From assembly GCA_964473865.1 (NCBI GenBank), contig CAYYQN010000008.1, forward strand, positions 62,001-126,000: DNA of 64,000 nucleotides. Direction: 5' to 3'. Positions 42,665 to 50,007 of this stretch are shown here, in pieces. Position 1 is the stretch's first letter. Each line of letters opens with the position of its first letter. The notes under the pieces were generated by a model, which was not told where the DNA came from, made no database searches, and saw only the letters and a list, made by a program, of their open reading frames with translations. The position numbers and the translations under genes are program-made. Source of the DNA: CAIMUX01 sp964473865 (GTDB lineage: Bacteria > Eisenbacteria > RBG-16-71-46 > CAIMUX01).

Positions 42665-43480
42665 ATGGAGCTTGGACTGAACGGCCGTGTCGCCATCGTC
42701 TGCGCCGCGAGTCAGGGCCTGGGCCGCGCGGCGGCAACCGGACTGGCGGCCGAAGGGGCCAAAGTCGTCGTCGCCTCGCGCGATCTTACGCGCATCCGCG
42801 ACGCCGCTCTCGCCATCGCCGGCGAAGCCGCGGCGCGCGGGCCGGAAGGGGCGGCCGCCGAGGTGGTGCCGGTGGTCGCCGACATGCGGGAGGCAGAAGA
42901 CATCCGGCGGCTCGTGGCGACCGCCGCGGAACGATTCGGGCGGATCGACATCCTGGTGAACAACACCGGCGGTCCGCCGGTCGCGCAGTTCCTCTCGCTC
43001 GACGACGAACGCTGGGAGGAAGGTGTGCGGCTCACTCTGTTGAGCGCGGTGCGCATGGTGCGCGAGGTGCTGCCGCACATGCTGAAGCGGCGGTGGGGGC
43101 GCATCATCACCATCACCTCTATCGCCGCCAAGCAGCCGATTCCGGACCTCGTGATCTCCTCGACGCTGCGGCCCGGCTTGCTCGGCCTGACCAAGGCGTT
43201 GGCCAACCGCCATGGCGCGGACGGCATTCTGGTCAACGCGGTGGCGCCCGGATTCATCCTCACCGGACGGCAGGAGGAGATCCTGCAGGCCCGGGCGGCA
43301 GAACGCGGCATCACGCGCGAGCAGTACCTCGACGAGGCGGCCCGTGACATACCGGTGCGCCGGCTCGGGCGTCCGGAGGAGCTTGCCGACGCCATCGTCT
43401 TCCTGGCCTCGGAGCGAGCGAGCTACATCAACGGCGTCACCTTCGCGGTCGACGGAGGGATGACCCGCGGGCTGCTGTAG
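42665..43480 (+). CDS. Short-chain dehydrogenase/reductase-like protein with altered active site
   Basis: The 271-residue Rossmann protein has a G-rich loop AASQGLGRAAA at 14-24, NNTGGPP near 98, TSIAAKQ near 150 and a C-terminal GVTFAVDGGMTRG. The usual Y-x-x-x-K pair is replaced: the equivalent segment reads VISSTLRPG, so Tyr is Ser and Lys is Arg. A subset of SDRs annotated as 3-oxoacyl-ACP reductase-like shares this change; the reaction, if any, is unknown. GGAGAGG lies upstream of ATG 42665, 32 bp after the TMTC-like gene, so cotranscription is likely. Confidence 0.9.
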   Translation: MELGLNGRVAIVCAASQGLGRAAATGLAAEGAKVVVASRDLTRIRDAALAIAGEAAARGPEGAAAEVVPVVADMREAEDIRRLVATAAERFGRIDILVNNTGGPPVAQFLSLDDERWEEGVRLTLLSAVRMVREVLPHMLKRRWGRIITITSIAAKQPIPDLVISSTLRPGLLGLTKALANRHGADGILVNAVAPGFILTGRQEEILQARAAERGITREQYLDEAARDIPVRRLGRPEELADAIVFLASERASYINGVTFAVDGGMTRGLL

Positions 43481-43591
43481 GCGGGCCGACCCCGGCACCG
43501 GCGCCCGAGTCGCTGCAGAGCCCCCGGACTCCCCAGACCCGGATGACCCGAGAGGGCGAATGCGCGCGAAATCGCGCCCGAATGCGGTTGA

Positions 43592-44782
43592 TCAGAGCGC
43601 CGTTCTCGCGAGACGAAAGCCGACGACGTGATCCCCACTGCCGGGATCTCCCTGGCTCCGGCAGGCGGCTCGGCAGAACCGCGCGTGGTGATTCCAGCTC
43701 CCGCCGCGGGTCACCCGCTCGGTGCCCGATGCCGGGCCCTCAGGATCCGCGGCGGGTCCAGCCGGGTACTCGCCGTACCGGTCCCAACACCACTCCCGCG
43801 CGTTTCCGTGCATGTCCCTCAAGCCCCAGCCGTTCGCGACCCGCTGCCCGACGTCGTGCGCAACGCCGGACGCGTTGCCGCAGTACCATCCGACCAGATC
43901 CAGATTCGGCTCGGCACAGGCGGCGTTGGTGATGCTGCCGCTGTGAAAGGCCGTCGAGGTCTCCGCGCGGCAGGCGTATTCCCACTCAGCCTCGGTCAGA
44001 AGCCGGTACCCATTGGCCGACCGGTCCCAGTTCACCGTGGCCGCGGTGATGTGGTTCCCCGCGCGGGCTTCGCCCGTGAGCGTGTAGGCGGGCGTGAATC
44101 CATCGGCTTCAGACAGCTCATTGCAGAAGGCGAGGCAGTCGTACCAGGTGATGTCGGACACCGGACTCCTGGGACCGTGGAGGGATGACTCGTTCCACCC
44201 CATCACCGTGAACCAGGTGGTCTGCGTGATCTCGTTGACGGAGACGTAGAAGGCCTTGGTCAACGTTATCTGGTGCTGGTCTTCGTTGTTGGCTCGGCCG
44301 AGTTCGCTTCCGGGGCTGCCCATGAGAAAGGCGCCGGCTGGAACCAGCGCCATACCTCCGGGCAGAGGCACCGACGGCGATCCGATCCCGGTGCAAGGCA
44401 CGGATCCACAGCCGGCGCCTCCCAGGCTGATCACGCACGTCTGCCGCTCCGCCACGCTCGGCGCGAATCGCACCATCACCGTTCTCTCCTGACCAGCCGT
44501 GAGGGAGAATTCCCCACCGCCCGAGAGGATCGTGTATCTCGCGCAGTCCTCCGTCGCGCTTCCCGTCAAGGTGCCTTCGCCCGCGTTCTTGATCGTGAGC
44601 GCCCGGTCCCCCACCTGGCCCACCGTGACACTGTCGAAGTCGAGCTGCGCCGGCGTCAGCAGACAGTATGGAGTGGGGTCGGGCGCGCTGGTCGTGGTGC
44701 CGCCGCAGCCGACCGTCAACAGCAGCGCCGCGGCGGTAAGAGCCCCCAAGCCCGCCAGGGCGACGACCACTCGGCCGAGCAT
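43592..44782 (-). CDS. SUMF1/FGE-fold lipoprotein with N-terminal Ig-like domain
   Basis: The 396-residue protein has a lipoprotein signal ending LLTVGCGG. An ASH/choice-of-anchor-D-like beta domain (about 40-135: LDFDSVTVGQVGDRALTIKN, VRFAPSV) is followed by a formylglycine-generating-enzyme fold (about 145-395: FLMGSPGSELGR, VNEITQTTW, PVSDITWYDCLAFCNEL, YRLLTEAEWEYACRA, LRDMHGNAREWCWDRYG, RGGSWNHHARFCRAACRSQ, GFRLAR). The first of the two copper-binding Cys of true FGE appears missing, so sulfatase modification is doubtful. A surface-exposed binding or structural role is inferred. GGAGG precedes ATG 44782 by 5 nt. Confidence 0.9.
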   Translation of the reverse strand: MLGRVVVALAGLGALTAAALLLTVGCGGTTTSAPDPTPYCLLTPAQLDFDSVTVGQVGDRALTIKNAGEGTLTGSATEDCARYTILSGGGEFSLTAGQERTVMVRFAPSVAERQTCVISLGGAGCGSVPCTGIGSPSVPLPGGMALVPAGAFLMGSPGSELGRANNEDQHQITLTKAFYVSVNEITQTTWFTVMGWNESSLHGPRSPVSDITWYDCLAFCNELSEADGFTPAYTLTGEARAGNHITAATVNWDRSANGYRLLTEAEWEYACRAETSTAFHSGSITNAACAEPNLDLVGWYCGNASGVAHDVGQRVANGWGLRDMHGNAREWCWDRYGEYPAGPAADPEGPASGTERVTRGGSWNHHARFCRAACRSQGDPGSGDHVVGFRLARTAL

Positions 44783-44941
44783 GTCATCCTCCGTTTCGCG
44801 ATTGGGACCGGGAGGCCGATGACGTCTCTATTGACGATCCGTAAGTCTAGGCCAGAACGGAACTCCCGTGAAGAAGCATCTCAGGCGGGCCGATAAGTCC
44901 CGCAGGACAAACCGGCTTCCCGCCACTTTGGGGTCAACCAG

Positions 44942-46795
44942 ATGGATCACGAACACCACGGACCGCCGGCCAGTCATCCGGCGGTCGCCGCCCGACCGCC
45001 GGCACTGACCGGCTCCCTCGGACTCGTCGAGGGCACCGGCGAGACCGCGCGGGCCGCCGAAGCGCATCCGCTCACGGGCGCCCAGGTCTGCCGGATCGCC
45101 TCCGCGCTCGCGCGCGCCGCCAAGGCTTGCCGGCTCTACCCACCCGACAACCGGCTGCGGGTCCGGTTCACCGCGGAGCTCTTCTCGGCCCTGGAGGATG
45201 CCCTGGCCATCGCGCCGGCGGTCTGTCTGGTCGTGGGAAAGACCCGCCTCGAATGGAACGACGAGACGGTGCTGGAGCAGGAGGACCGGGAGGAGTTGAT
45301 CCCCGGGCGCCTGTACTGGGATGGCCTGCGCAGTCTCTCTTTCCATGCCGGTGTCACGCCGGACGAGCTGGGTCATTTCCTGGAGACTCTGGCCCTGGCG
45401 GAAGTCAAACGAGAGGCGGGGGACGAAGACCTGGCGACCCTGCTTTGGTCCCGCAGTCTCCCCCACATCCGGCACCTCGCGATCGACGATCTGGTCGAGC
45501 GGGAGGAGCGGTTTGACCCGTTCGAGATACCGGGCGAGTTCACCGACCGGACGATCGCGGAAGTGGACGCGGAGCCGATGGAGACGACAGACGCGACCCG
45601 CGGGGAGTTCAGCACCGAGGCGGCACTGGCGCACGTCTGGGACGGGTTGGGCGGCGGCCACGAAGCGACGCTCTTCCAGGTGCCGCCGGAATCGTTGGCG
45701 AGTCTTCGCGCCGAAGTCGCGTCGCCGGAGAACCCCGACGCCATGCGGACCGGTTTCCTGCGCATTGTGCGGGAGACCCTGGCGCTCGAACAGGATCCGC
45801 GCGCGCTCACGGACCTCGTGGAGATCGTCCGGGCCGCGGTCGTCGCCCTGATCAGCCAGGGCGATGTCGCGTTTGCGGCGGACCTGATCGAGGTCGTGCA
45901 CGACCTCCGGCAACGGACTCGCGCGCCGTCCGCGGAGGTGTGCCGGGTGCTCGATCGCACGCTGGGTCTGGAGCTGGACGCGCCGGCCTTGCAGGCATGG
46001 GTCGAACAGCTCGACGAGCCGCACGGCCCGGCGCTCGACGCCTTGCCGCGTCTGGTAGAGAGCCTGGGACCCGGCGCGATCTCGACCTTCTGTGAGGTCC
46101 TGGGGCGACTCGAAACCGCGCGGGCCCGGCGGCGCCTGATCGACCTCCTGGTCATCAAGGGCCGCGGCCAGGTGGACCGCTTCGCGCCCGCGATGCAGGA
46201 TGAGCGGTGGTTCCTGGTACGCAACGTGACCATGATCCTCGGGGAGATCGCAAGCCCGCAGGCCGCGGAGTTGCTGCGGCCGGCCGTGAGCCACCGAGAC
46301 GTCCGGGTCCGCAAACAGGCCCTCTCTGCGGTCTGCCATCTCGGCGAGGCGGCGGCGCTGCCCCACCTCACCCACGCACTCGCCGACCGCGATCCCGGAT
46401 TGCGTCTCTGGGCCGCCCGGGCGCTGGCCGTCCACGGGCCGCGAGCGTTGTTCCGCCTCGCGGAAGTCCTGGAGTCCAAGGAGTTCGAACGCCGGGATCT
46501 TGCGGAACGCGCCGCCTTCTACGAGGCCTATGCCTACGCCGGACGCGAAGAAGCCGTCTCCTACCTGGTTCGGACGATCTCCCAGAGACGGGCGCTCAAG
46601 CACCGCCACTCGCAGCCGGTGCGAGCCTGCCTCTGCCGGGCTCTCGGGATTGCCGGCGGCGCAGAGGCCCGGTCCGCCCTGGAGCGGCTTCGCCGAGATC
46701 GGTCCGCGGTCGTCCGCGAAGCGGCCCGGACCGCGCTGGAGATGCTCGCGATCGGGGCCCCTCCGCCTCCGAGCGAGCCGGAGGAGATGCCGTGA
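44942..46795 (+). CDS. HEAT-repeat protein, coupled partner of an HD-GYP protein
   Basis: The 617-residue soluble protein has a Pro/His-rich start (1-40) and a mixed N-terminal domain (about 45-155, with KACRLYPPDNRLR and GLRSLSFHAGVTPDEL). A spacer rich in Glu follows, then helical repeats to the end. HEAT-like units are clear at about 415-605 (LVRNVTMILGEIASPQAAELL, VRVRKQALSAVCHLGEAAALP, LWAARALAVHGPRALFRL, ACLCRALGIAGGAEARSALE). It lacks a signal peptide. Its stop overlaps the next start as GTGA, so it is probably made in step with the HD-GYP protein and may scaffold it. No catalytic motif is visible. Confidence 0.88.
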   Translation: MDHEHHGPPASHPAVAARPPALTGSLGLVEGTGETARAAEAHPLTGAQVCRIASALARAAKACRLYPPDNRLRVRFTAELFSALEDALAIAPAVCLVVGKTRLEWNDETVLEQEDREELIPGRLYWDGLRSLSFHAGVTPDELGHFLETLALAEVKREAGDEDLATLLWSRSLPHIRHLAIDDLVEREERFDPFEIPGEFTDRTIAEVDAEPMETTDATRGEFSTEAALAHVWDGLGGGHEATLFQVPPESLASLRAEVASPENPDAMRTGFLRIVRETLALEQDPRALTDLVEIVRAAVVALISQGDVAFAADLIEVVHDLRQRTRAPSAEVCRVLDRTLGLELDAPALQAWVEQLDEPHGPALDALPRLVESLGPGAISTFCEVLGRLETARARRRLIDLLVIKGRGQVDRFAPAMQDERWFLVRNVTMILGEIASPQAAELLRPAVSHRDVRVRKQALSAVCHLGEAAALPHLTHALADRDPGLRLWAARALAVHGPRALFRLAEVLESKEFERRDLAERAAFYEAYAYAGREEAVSYLVRTISQRRALKHRHSQPVRACLCRALGIAGGAEARSALERLRRDRSAVVREAARTALEMLAIGAPPPPSEPEEMP

Positions 46796-48432
46796 GCGAA
46801 CCGCTACGGGCGATGTCGCCGGCGCCGGAAGGCGGGGAGCTGCAGGTCATGGGAAGGGAGATCGTGCGCGCCTTCCTGTTGGCTCTGCGCAGTCTCCGCA
46901 GTCATGGGCCGCAGAACCAGATCACGGTCGCAGCCGTGAAAGGCCTGGTGAAGGCCTTCAACCGGGGGGTGCTCCGCGGCGGCGACGCCGAACTGCGCGT
47001 GGTTGAGGAGTTCGTCTACTTCGGCCCGGAGAGACTGCGCCTCCCCCGCTCGGACCGGCTTCTGATCAGCGCCGTGGTCGAGGAGCTGGCGTGGCGCGGG
47101 GTCGGCTCGATCTCGTTGTCCATCGCCGTGACCGAGCATCAGGTCGCGGCGCTCCTGGACGCGTTCCAACGCCACCACCGGGGAGGTGAGGCCTGCCTCC
47201 CCAGGTTGTGCGCGGAGCTGCTGGCGGGGGGCTCGCCCTTCCGGCTGTCCCCGGGCGGGACGTTGAACGCGGGGCGCGCACGGGACGGGGATCCCCCGGC
47301 GGTGATCCCGGCTCTCGCCGCCGCGGCCGGAAACGCGCCGGGCGCCGCGGAGTCTTCGCCACCCCGCGTCGAGGTCTCTAAGACCGGGCAAGACCCGCAG
47401 CGGGCGACGCGGGGCTCATCAGCTGCCCTCGGAGAGACAGCAAGGCGGGCAGAGGATCGGAACGATGCATCCGCGGCGGGAAGGTCGCGGGATCGGTGTC
47501 GTCAGGCCTTTCTCACGGCCATGGCCGTCCACCGGGCGTATTACCGCGGCGCGCAGGCAGGAGAACCGCTTCCGATTCGCCACGTCAAACGCACGGTGCA
47601 ATCGCTGGTGGACGTGGTGCTCGAAGCGGAGCCTGTGATCCTGGGACTCACTGCGCTCCGAGCCCATGACACCTACGCCTTCTTCCACTCGGTGAACGTC
47701 TGCATCCTCTCGGTGGGTCTGGGCAAACGGCTGGGGCTCGATCGTGACCGACTCGTCGACCTCGGCCTGGCCGCGCTCCTTCACGATCTCGGGAAAGCCG
47801 CCATGCCCGCGGGCATCCTGACCAAGGAGGACAAGCTCACGCCGGCAGAGCTCGCCCAGATCCAGACGCACCCGCACCTCGGGGTTCGCGAGCTCCTCCG
47901 TTTTGGCGGACTGAACCCCCAGCTCTACCCCGCCATGGTGGGCTGCTTCGAACACCACTTGAACTACGACGGCTCGGGGTCGGGATACCCGCGGACGGAG
48001 GAGCCGTACCGCCCCCATCTCTTCGGTCGCATCGTGGCCATCGCCGACTGCTTCGACGCCCTGAGCTCCAAACGCGCCTACCGGAAGCAGGCTCAGCCGC
48101 ACGACCGGACGCTGGCCTATCTGCTGTCCCAGTCGGGCACCAAGTTCGATCCGGTGCTTCTGAAGCTCTTCATCAACCTGATTGGCGTCTACCCGATCGG
48201 CTCCATCGTGCGGCTACGAAGCGGCCGCGTAGGGGTTGTGGTCTCGTCGCCGCCGGAACCCTCCCGGTGCCACCGCCCCCGGGTGCGGCTCCTGGATCCG
48301 CAGACCCACGAGCCCCGATCGGAGTTTGTCGACCTGGATCGGGAGGAAGAGGAGGGCGCCCGGCGCGACGCTGTTCTCTGGATCCTCGACACCGATCGGG
48401 CGCGGACCGATCTGAGGCGGGTGTTTCTCTAG
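46792..48432 (+). CDS. HD-GYP domain protein (cyclic di-GMP phosphodiesterase-like)
   Basis: The 546-residue protein begins at GTG 46792. Residues 18-125 look like the N-terminal domain of its HEAT partner. A low-complexity linker runs to about 235, then the HD-GYP domain (about 300-470): H331-D332 in LLHDLGKAAMP, H388-H389, and the GYP motif at 398-400. Between the HH pair and GYP the sequence is LNYDGSGSGYP, two residues longer than the usual HHExxDGxGYP, so activity needs testing. The C-terminal part (about 475-546) includes a small beta domain (GSIVRLRSGRVGVVV) often seen after HD-GYP domains. It has no membrane segment. It would degrade cyclic di-GMP or act as a binding protein. Confidence 0.92.
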   Translation: MSEPLRAMSPAPEGGELQVMGREIVRAFLLALRSLRSHGPQNQITVAAVKGLVKAFNRGVLRGGDAELRVVEEFVYFGPERLRLPRSDRLLISAVVEELAWRGVGSISLSIAVTEHQVAALLDAFQRHHRGGEACLPRLCAELLAGGSPFRLSPGGTLNAGRARDGDPPAVIPALAAAAGNAPGAAESSPPRVEVSKTGQDPQRATRGSSAALGETARRAEDRNDASAAGRSRDRCRQAFLTAMAVHRAYYRGAQAGEPLPIRHVKRTVQSLVDVVLEAEPVILGLTALRAHDTYAFFHSVNVCILSVGLGKRLGLDRDRLVDLGLAALLHDLGKAAMPAGILTKEDKLTPAELAQIQTHPHLGVRELLRFGGLNPQLYPAMVGCFEHHLNYDGSGSGYPRTEEPYRPHLFGRIVAIADCFDALSSKRAYRKQAQPHDRTLAYLLSQSGTKFDPVLLKLFINLIGVYPIGSIVRLRSGRVGVVVSSPPEPSRCHRPRVRLLDPQTHEPRSEFVDLDREEEEGARRDAVLWILDTDRARTDLRRVFL

Positions 48433-48468
48433 CAGCACTGAAGAACCCAGCCGGCTCCCCCCTTCTGC

Positions 48469-48477
48469 AGTATGATC
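48469..48477 (+). promoter_or_regulatory. -10-like element before the HAD gene
   Basis: AGTATGATC contains TATGAT at 48471-48476, about 110 nt before ATG 48587. The same AGTATGATC occurs before the GWxTD-like gene. No convincing -35 is seen. Confidence 0.3.
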
Positions 48478-48586
48478 TGAGTCCCACCGTCTGGGGCCCG
48501 ATCCGGTCGGACCGTGCTCGGCCGGCGGACGGCGGATGGCGGCCGGCGGTTCCGATCCGCCCCCAGACGATCGACCCGGATGGAGT

Positions 48587-49213
48587 ATGAGATACGACCT
48601 TGCCATCTTCGACTTTGACGGCACCCTCGCCGACTCATTTCCATTCTTCGTGAGCGTGGTGAACGCTCTGGCCCAGAAGCACGGGTTCCAGCCGGTCGAT
48701 CTCCGCGACATCGACACCCTTCGCGGGTACGACGCGATGAGGCTGCTTCGTCACGTCAACCTGCCGCTCTGGAAGATGCCGGCCGTGGGGCGGAGCTACC
48801 AGGCGCTCATGGCGAAGTCCGTGGCCAGCATCCGGTTGTTCCCGGGCGTTCCGGAGCTGCTGCGCGGCCTGCGGGCCCACGGAATCACGACCGCTCTGGT
48901 GACCTCCAACTCAGAGTCCATCGTCCGCGCGATCCTGGGTCCCGAGAACGTGGCGCTGATTTCCCACTCCCACTGCGGGGTGTCGCTGTTCGGCAAGCGC
49001 CATAAGTTGCGCGAGGTGCTGCGCAAGGCCCACTGCCCCAGCAGCCGCGCCATCTATATCGGAGACGAGGCCCGAGACTTCGAGGCCGCGGAGAGCGTGC
49101 ACATTGCCTTCGGCGCCGTCTCCTGGGGCTTCAACAGCGCGGAGTCGCTCAAAGCGCTTGGACCGCAGGAGCTCTTCCTCTCCCGGGAGGAGATCATCGG
49201 CCGGCTGGTCTGA
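48587..49213 (+). CDS. HAD-superfamily hydrolase, Gph/phosphoglycolate phosphatase-like
   Basis: The 208-residue protein has HAD motif I DFDGTLADS, motif II VTSNSE, Lys in FGKRHKLREVL and motif IV YIGDEARDFEAA, with an alpha-helical C1 cap between motif I and II. It is a small-molecule phosphatase; phosphoglycolate or pyrophosphate are typical substrates of this branch, but the true one is unknown. ATG 48587 is chosen because DFDGT follows at residue 8-12 and a GGATGGAG site lies just upstream. Its stop is 1 bp from the convergent msrB stop. Confidence 0.9.
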   Translation: MRYDLAIFDFDGTLADSFPFFVSVVNALAQKHGFQPVDLRDIDTLRGYDAMRLLRHVNLPLWKMPAVGRSYQALMAKSVASIRLFPGVPELLRGLRAHGITTALVTSNSESIVRAILGPENVALISHSHCGVSLFGKRHKLREVLRKAHCPSSRAIYIGDEARDFEAAESVHIAFGAVSWGFNSAESLKALGPQELFLSREEIIGRLV

Positions 49214-49214
49214 G

Positions 49215-49722
49215 TCAGCGCCCGGTGCCGGCCGGATCCCCGCCGGCCGCGCGGCCGACAGAGTCCGAAGCGCCTCCCGTGAAGTCCAGCGCGGCCGAGT
49301 TCATGCAGTACCGCTGTCCGGTGGGCGCGGGACCATCATCAAAGACATGTCCAAGGTGCGCGCCGCAACGCCGGCAGAGCACCTCCGTGCGTTCCATCCC
49401 GTGCGAGCGATCGGGGCGGAAGACCACATTGAGAGTGTCAACCGGAGCATAAAAGCTCGGCCACCCGCACCCGGAGTCGAACTTGGTGTCCGAAGTGAAG
49501 AGGTCGACTCCGCAACCGGCACACGTGTACCGGCCCTCGCCGTGATGGTCCCAGTACTTTCCGGTGAATGCGGTTTCGGTCCCGGCCCGGCGCATCACCT
49601 GATACTGCTGCGGCGTGAGCCGCGCCTTCCATTCGGCATCCGTGAGGATCATCGGGGCGAGCTCGATCACCTTCCCCGTCTCGCTGACATAGACACGCAC
49701 GGGCGCCGAGGACTCCCCGGGG
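49215..49722 (-). CDS. msrB: Peptide methionine-R-sulfoxide reductase MsrB, N-terminus lost in gap
   Basis: The visible part has 169 codons. It covers the whole MsrB fold: LTDAEWKARLTPQQYQVMR, zinc ligands CAGC and CRRC, SGCGWPSFYAP, and the catalytic Cys in RYCMNSAALDF. MsrB reduces methionine-R-sulfoxide in damaged proteins using thioredoxin. The sequence enters the 100-N gap at 49723, so the start and any signal peptide are unseen; 25 residues of non-conserved sequence already lie before the domain, suggesting an exported form. The C-terminal tail is Gly/Ala-rich. Confidence 0.93.
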
Positions 49723-49822
49723 NNNNNNNNNNNNNNNNNNNNNNNNNNNNNNNNNNNNNNNNNNNNNNNNNNNNNNNNNNNNNNNNNNNNNNNNNNNNNN
49801 NNNNNNNNNNNNNNNNNNNNNN
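49723..49822. other. Assembly gap of 100 N at the msrB 5' end
   Basis: Exactly 100 N. The 185 bases between the gap and the endonuclease gene hold no gene I can support. Confidence 0.98.
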
Positions 49823-50007
49823 CGTTGGCCGCTCGCCGGCGGGCTCCGTCCGGATCTCCGGATTCGGGCCGGACTCGACCTGGGACGGAAGGTACGGACG
49901 GACCCTGGACCGCCTCGTTCCAACCGGACGCTGACCAATAGGTTACACCGGCTCGGCCAACCATTCGCACGCCCCGATCTCTGGGCCCTGGGATGAGGGA
50001 GTCCCAC

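Noticed and set aside
43564..43577. GCGCG-AAAT-CGCGC inverted repeat between convergent SDR and SUMF1-like genes.
   Set aside because: Only 5 bp of stem and no T tract; I do not count it as a terminator.
44826..44860. TTGACG as a -35 for the HEAT gene.
   Set aside because: No -10-like hexamer occurs at 16-18 bp; the nearest TAG-type sequence is at 10 bp.
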